A DNA stretch of 64,000 nt, taken from Diadema setosum (lineage: Eukaryota > Echinodermata > Echinoidea > Diadematoida > Diadematidae). The notes under the pieces were generated by a model, which ran no database searches, was not told where the DNA came from, and saw nothing but the letters and a program-made list of their open reading frames with translations. Numbering within the stretch: the first letter of the stretch is position 1; each line of letters begins with the position of its first letter. This document shows positions 58,268 to 64,000 of this stretch, piece by piece. Location: positions 37,489,200 through 37,553,199 of the forward strand of contig CM067067.1 in assembly GCA_033980235.1 (NCBI GenBank). Reading direction: 5' to 3'. The translations under genes and the position numbers were made by a program.

Positions 58268-60040
58268 GAGTATAATAACACAATATGTGGAAACTGTGCA
58301 TGTGTGGTGGTTGTATAGTGGTAGCGGTTTGTTTGTCTGTTTGTATAGTGTGCCTGTGTGCGTACGTGTGTCTGTTTGTGTTTGTGTTTTGATGTTCGTG
58401 CGAACGAACTTTTTTTGGCTGCAGCAGGCACTACTGTGGCAATGAAAATGCCTTCAACGTGTATGAGCACGTGTTTATAGAGTTAAAAAATTTCAAAATA
58501 GCATGGATGTGTCAATTTCGGCGGTGAAGCGGGCTAGGAGAGAGAGAGAGAGACCGAGAGAAAAGGCATACGAGGGAGGTACCCTCCCTAAATGTTATCT
58601 GTCTTTGTTCATTTTTTCACTGCATTCATATTCTTCCATCAGTCTAAACTTCAACTTCTATTATCTATCACTATTCTTTGTCCCAAAATCAGTTTGGCAT
58701 GCTTTATGCATGAGCGAATGATTTCGACACGCCGTAAATAATTTCTCAATCGTTAGTTGATTTTAGCACAAACGAACTGCCATATTATGCACACCGCAAA
58801 TACATACGTATTTATAAACAAACACCAACAAACACTCAAACAAATTCTCATAATGTATATAAACCACCTCAACACACATTCTTCCATAATATGCAATAAC
58901 ACACGCGCGCGCGCACACACACACACACACGCACAAACAAACGGACACTCAATTATTATGTGCGCGCCCACATACACATTTCCTTGAAACCTCACCGTGA
59001 CTTTTTACATGGCTTGTTTGCATGGATGTAGCCATGCAAGTTATGTGTTGGTGTTTCACTGACAATGTCAAGAATGATATTACCCCCAAAATGTGCTTCG
59101 AGGGCGGGCGACAATTTGTGCCATCAGCCCTCATCACAAATTATCGCCAGACGACAATTTGTGACGGGGCGACAAATAAGCCGCCAATTGTTGATGTATG
59201 TGTAGTAGAATAATTTTAATATGTACGTATTCATTCTGTCACAAATAGATTCGTGCAGACAGCGTTGCAACCATAAATCATGTTTTATAAGTTTGTATCG
59301 ATTGAGTCTGTTTTTATTAATTCTCTTATGCTATTTGCCCACAGATGTAATTTTTTTTTTTCCTGAACGACAAACTGGAAAAGAGTGGGCAGCTTTAAAT
59401 TTGAAGATACACGGAATCAAGGAATAAGGAAGAGTTTGAAAGTTCAGGCTAAGGTGTGAGATATCTCTCGAAATCTTTTGATATATTAGCTACACCACGT
59501 GAAAAAGAAAATGCAATGTGAATTACTAACGTAAAGAAACATGGATCACACCTGACATTACATAAAGCATATCCAGTCTTTGGACTGCCCTTAAGTTGGG
59601 TGACGTTCGTTATACCGCAGGTTCGTTAATCGGAATATGAAATTAAGTTGATTATTCCAAAATTCTGTGCATTATTCAAATCTTGACGCCAAGATGTTCA
59701 CAGAGTTCGTTAGCACAGTGAGGACTTTGCATAAATGTTATAGTTTAAAGTTTTGACTCACTTGAAAGTTTTGAAAATGCTGCATTTTTAAACCAATTTT
59801 ATTTCAAGAGGAAAAGATACGAATGTAAGGTTGATTAAGTAAAGCAGTAAGATTTATGATGTTTGTTCAACAGCTGCACTGAAGATGAATTAGATTAGAA
59901 ATTAAATGCCTGATCGATTAATTGAATATTTGCCTTGGTGTTTATTGGAGAAAAGTGCAATGCATTCACTTTCTTTTTTAATTTCATTTCAGTACACCTG
60001 TCTTGACATATGTGCCTTTCTCATAGCTACACCCCTTTTT
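58265..60040. other. intergenic insertion unique to unit 4, left part
   Basis: Begins a stretch of about 4.5 kb without counterpart upstream of copies 2 and 3. It holds a CGCGCG/CACACA tract at 58902-58930 and a small hairpin-rich segment with ACAATTTGTG motifs at 59100-59180. No gene was recognised. Confidence 0.55.
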
Positions 60041-60062
60041 GCCACGTATTCCGAAAAAGAAT

Positions 60063-60132
60063 AGTATAAAAGGGCCTACTTGGCGCGGGTAAACTACATT
60101 GTTCCCTTTCGAGGCCTCGGAGCTGTCAAAGT
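60063..60132 (+). promoter_or_regulatory. candidate TATA promoter and first-exon donor
   Basis: GTATAAAAGGGCC at about 60063 is a good TATA box. About 70 bases later a strong donor, GTGGTAAGTAAAG, follows a GC-richer stretch. This looks like a core promoter with a short 5' UTR exon. No downstream exon could be assigned inside the window. Confidence 0.4.
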
Positions 60133-61390
60133 GGTAAGTAAAGCCATTTCATCTTCACTTTTGTCAAGACAGTGGTGGCTGAAAAGACTAGAAGTTCTGC
60201 GTGTTTGTTTTCAAGGCTGTTTTTTTTTTTTGTAGAATACGTTGTCAGACAGAATAAGAACTGAAAAGGCACTATAAAGCAATATGTAGAATCTCTAAAA
60301 ACTTTTTTTTAAACCCTAGTGACTGCGAAGGGAATCATGTCAAGTACATAATACGCAATCTTTAAAAATGCATCGGGTTGAATATATGCAAATTATCACC
60401 ACCATTATCATTTCAATTTGATTTTATCTAATCATTAATAATTATGATACATAATACTACGAAGCTGAGGGTCGGTGAGGGATACTATTTCTTGCTGCCA
60501 AGGAAAATTTTGAAAAGCCAGTGATAACACACCCCCTCTCTTTCTGTCCGTCTGTCTGTCCGTCTGTCTGTCTGTCTGTCTGTCTGTCTTTCTCTTCTCT
60601 TTTCACAAGGACAAGTCTTTCTAAGGTTTGCTGTTAGTGCACCATTCGGATTCAAAGATTATGTTTTGCGTCTACTGTACGAATGGGCCCCTTCAGCACA
60701 GAAGCCTCGATAACACAGTGATGAAAAATCCTTAAAAATGAATCTGTTAACATGTGACAAAGAGAAATGAAAAAAAATCTTCAACGTGAAGTAAGATACA
60801 GGTACAAGTTTTGGTGTCTGTGACTTCTTGTACAAAATACGAAAATATATAGACCTGTTTATTTTTCTTGTGCAAGCATTTTGTAAAAGTCTGATAATCC
60901 CAGTGTAGTGCAAAGATTAAACATTTTTTTTTTTTACTTTTACGAGTATACGCCATCCAGAAGATTAACAAAATTCCTCCCAATCTTGTAGGGTCTTTTA
61001 TTAACAGATTGACACGCGGTTGACTGACGTACGTATGCGACCCCCTTTGCTGGTTTTATCCCTTTTACCACTAACGTGGTGATGCAGGTAGTGTACGTGG
61101 AAATTTTCGCAAATAAAGATTTGATAATTCATTTTCCTACAATAGTATTCCGTCAAGTAATAAAGTTATATAGGGGGCAAAATGAGCCCCCCCCCCCCCC
61201 CCCCCCGGCCTTGAAGGGGAAAATAGCTTGAGCTTTATAAGGGTTAAGTGTGAATAATAAGAAATAAACACAGCATTATAATAACAAGGACTATTATACC
61301 AAAAGACAAAGCAAAAGCAAAGCAATCTATGAGAAATGTCTCAAGGGCATTATTAAACACGCAAGAATCGAACACTTCACATCCATGCAA
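60133..61390. other. intergenic, no gene recognised
   Basis: Contains a (TCTG)n-type microsatellite at about 60546-60590 and a poly(C) run near 61187-61206. Open frames are short and without family features. Confidence 0.55.
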
Positions 61391-61392
61391 TA

Positions 61393-61626
61393 CTAGTAGT
61401 TTGACATAAACTGCAACTTTAATCTCCTTCTGAATGATGAAAGAGTTCGACTTTGTTTTAAATCTTTGTTTTTATTATTCCATAATTTTAGACCAACAAA
61501 TGTTATTCTCCTTGGGAATCTATAATCATTGATAAAATGGAACATATAGGATTCGCCACGGCACACATTTAGAGTGCAATACGTTTGGATTTGTTGTAGT
61601 GTAATCAAGAGAAAAGTAACTGCCAA
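61393..61626 (-). pseudogene. LINE reverse transcriptase C-terminal remnant
   Basis: The minus-strand reading contains FPRRITFVGLKLWNN and SRTLSSFRRRLKLQF, which resemble the conserved end of non-LTR reverse transcriptases (compare FTGPKYWNEL and LASFKRKLKQYL at 35464-35600). Only the tail remains. Confidence 0.65.
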
Positions 61627-61837
61627 CTATTTCACGGAGTAAAGATGATTTGAAAGCAGCAGAGATGGTTAAGCAAAATTAGGTGAGAGAACAATGACAA
61701 AACAGCAAAATCGTTTCATCCTGGTGTCAAGTTTTAAGTGCGGATAAAAAAAAAAAACCCTGAGAATAACAGAAGGCGTCCTCACCCATTCTGCTTACCA
61801 GAAAATTGAGATATGACAACACGAACTATAAATTATA

Positions 61838-62678
61838 CAGTGCGTATCAAAAAAAAAAAAAAAAAAAAGGTAATCCAACTTTGGAGGGTTACTGTCATAA
61901 TTGTCAGCTATGGAGAGCGCAATGTTGGTTGTGAAGAAAGGGAAACTTTAAAGACATCAATGATCAATTACACTTTTTCCAAGTTTGCGTGTTATATATT
62001 GTGAAGGAACAGTGCATGTTTTACTGCATGGATGACATCTGACATCAAAATGATAAAGTGGTCGAATCAGCTGACCAGCCTGCACGACTGCAGATCCGTG
62101 CTTATGGTTTCTTCTAACCTTTTATGGTGCGTAACCTTCAACATGACCATACTGTCGATAACGTGGTCCTTCCCATGAAAAATAAAGCATTATGCATTTT
62201 TCTCTCTTCATATTCAAGACATGGTTTGTCACTGGGAGATATGTGTTGAATATGAACAGGGAAAAATGAACTGTGTGGGTTGGCCTCCGTGGGAGTGACC
62301 AAGCTATCGGACAGATGACCATGTTACAGGTTATGAACCATAAAATGTTAGAAGATACCCTAGACACAAACTCTAAACTCCTGCATTCATACAGGCTGTC
62401 ATATTTACCTTCTTTCACTGACAGATCTCAACCATGCAGTGAGACATGCATTGTTCTTTCACAATAACACGCAAACCTGGAAAAAGTGCAATTTGTCATA
62501 GTCTTTAAAGTTTATGTGCTCAGCCATGCATGACTTTGATGACATACGTTGGAATTAGGTACCAATAGAAAGAGGAAGAATTTCCCTTTCCTCACAACCA
62601 AGATTGTGCTCTCCATAACTGACAACTATGAAATCGTAGCCCTCCAAAATTTGATTACCTTTTTTTTTATACGTACTG
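61838..62678. mobile_element. 841-bp palindromic element with TA target sites (Tc1/mariner-like)
   Basis: The ends CAGTGCGTATCAAAAAA and its reverse complement are flanked by TA (61836-61837, 62679-62680). The arms remain complementary inward almost to the centre near 62258, for example TTTTTCCAAGTTTGCGTGTT on the left and AACACGCAAACCTGGAAAAA on the right. The CAGTG-type ends and TA target fit Tc1/mariner-derived elements. There is no transposase. Confidence 0.8.
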
Positions 62679-62815
62679 TACAACTAAACTCAGGAATGGT
62701 GTCTCTTTATGCTTAAGTCAGGAAGAACAATTTGTCAAAGTACTCGTCACTTATCATTTTGACAGCCTTGGAAATTATAGCAAAGAAGTGGATATCATCA
62801 ACAAAAACAACAAAA

Positions 62816-63400
62816 ACAAATGTCAAATTATGGTTCTTTGTTCTCTTACATACAGCGTGTCTGCTGACAAAGTCAATACGACCCGTTTCCTGTGTTTTGT
62901 TAGGTAATAGGAAAGAACAACAATCCATGACATGATTATTATGATATTACGGAAATCAATGGCTGTATGTTCTCTGAGATATCGGATCATGACTTGATGT
63001 TCTAACCCATTGAGGAAGTTTGGCTGATATTCTTAGGTATGGATGCCTTGCACGCAGAGAGATACATTCTGTAAAATGAAAAAATGGCAAATCTGATGAA
63101 GAAAACAATCTTGGGTTATAGTGATTTTTCTTTCCTGCAGGTCCTGTGAGGTATGAGAAACAAAAACGAAATATTTATTGCCTTTCCGGGAGAATAGACG
63201 TCTCAGTTATGTAAAATGAGAGAAAACATGTTATAAGTTGCTGGCAGATTCTAAAAGAAGTACATCGTATTCCGAAAAATTTGAAAGATAGAGAAAATTC
63301 AGAGACATGATAGTACTGTAATTATGTGGAAATCTCTAGAAATGCTAAATGTTACAATTTTCCTTCAACATCAGACATGTAGATTTTATACAGCGTAGAT
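62816..63400. repeat. fourth-unit homology to the region upstream of exon 1
   Basis: GTGTCTGCTGACAAAGTCAA, CGTTTCCTGTGTTTTGTTAG (one base different here) and the following 400 bases match 38400-38990 upstream of copy 3 and 17030-17600 upstream of copy 2. Exon 1 of a fourth gene would be expected within about 2 kb right of the window. Confidence 0.75.
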
Positions 63401-63448
63401 GGCATATCTTTTTTTACTTTCCAGTTGATTTGTACATGACATGTATAA

Positions 63449-63450
<2 letters not shown>

Positions 63451-63508
<58 letters not shown>

Positions 63509-63543
63509 TACGCACATACACAAACACACACACACACACACAC

Positions 63544-63605
<62 letters not shown>

Positions 63606-63670
63606 CGATCGAAACGTCAGTAGAATTTATTGGCTCCTGCGGTGTTTATACGACTGATTTTACTCTTGAG

Positions 63671-63762
<92 letters not shown>
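63451..63762. repeat. compound (TA)n/(CA)n microsatellites
   Basis: (TA)n runs at 63451-63501, 63545-63601 and 63669-63762 are separated by a (CA)n run (63524-63544) and short unique sequence. Open frames across them are artefacts. Confidence 0.95.
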
Positions 63763-63764
<2 letters not shown>

Positions 63765-64000
63765 ATTATTATTATTATCATATTGTGCCATTATGGTCAA
63801 AGATGACAAAGGCCATGGAGAAGTCCAGAAGACGACCATCGCACGATAAAATGTACCCATAAATTTCAAGACTTTATCAAGGGAAGTAAGGATTTAGTGA
63901 GATGTAGGCCCTATTGTGTTTTTACCGAAAACCAAATTGATAATCAAAATCATTTCTATGAATATCTAAAAAAAAAAAAAAATGCAGAAGCCGTCAGTAA

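Noticed and set aside
58081..58470. His/Thr-rich 129-codon minus-strand frame and its plus-strand mate
   Set aside because: Driven by the (GT)n microsatellite.
63349..63869. Ile/Tyr-repeat open frames
   Set aside because: Translations of (TA)n and (CA)n microsatellites.

Overview
The window is AT-rich animal genomic DNA with introns, many microsatellites, inverted-repeat transposons and a decayed LINE. The main genes pair a scavenger-receptor cysteine-rich (SRCR) domain with immunoglobulin-like (Ig) domains. This, together with the repeat landscape, suggests a marine invertebrate deuterostome such as an echinoderm. That assignment is an inference; the species cannot be read from the sequence.

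The window holds a head-to-tail tandem array of one gene family, all on the + strand. Copy 1 is partial because its first two coding exons lie left of the window. Its visible exons run from 4862 to about 14905. Copy 2 is complete, from the ATG at 18177 to the stop at 32212. Copy 3 is complete, from the ATG at 40956 to the stop at 55406. SRCR exons recur at 4862, 24601 and 47199, so the repeat unit is about 20-22.6 kb. Stretches homologous to the upstream regions of copies 2 and 3 reappear after copy 3 (56884-57350, 58130-58200, 62816-63400), so a fourth unit probably begins at the right edge with its coding exons outside.

The complete models have eight coding exons: signal peptide, N-terminal half-Ig, SRCR, C-terminal half-Ig, three related Ig-like exons, and a transmembrane exon ending in a tail of about seven residues. 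A noncoding last exon follows. Every coding junction is phase 1, so exons 2-7 can be skipped or shuffled without breaking frame. With the boundaries given here copy 2 encodes 606 residues and copy 3 604. The products look like type I membrane receptors with an SRCR-Ig ectodomain and no intracellular signalling motif. A recognition or binding role, perhaps in immunity, is an inference from the domains.

The most unusual feature is that the SRCR exon lies between two half-Ig exons, each with exactly one cysteine. The first half has the B-strand Cys and C-strand Trp, and the second has the F-strand Cys. Other oddities are a deleted splice acceptor at the copy 1 transmembrane exon, a 57-bp in-frame duplication carrying a second acceptor at copy 3 exon 2, and an extra pair of cysteines in every SRCR domain.

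Introns and spacers hold several inverted-repeat elements with readable target duplications: TTAA (two), TTA (two), TA (one), a 5-bp duplication (one) and a 4-bp duplication (one). There is also a 5'-truncated, frameshifted LINE on the minus strand with a GC-rich foldback element in its 3' region. The interval 58265-62815 is mostly noncoding, with a palindromic element, a LINE remnant and one promoter-like site.
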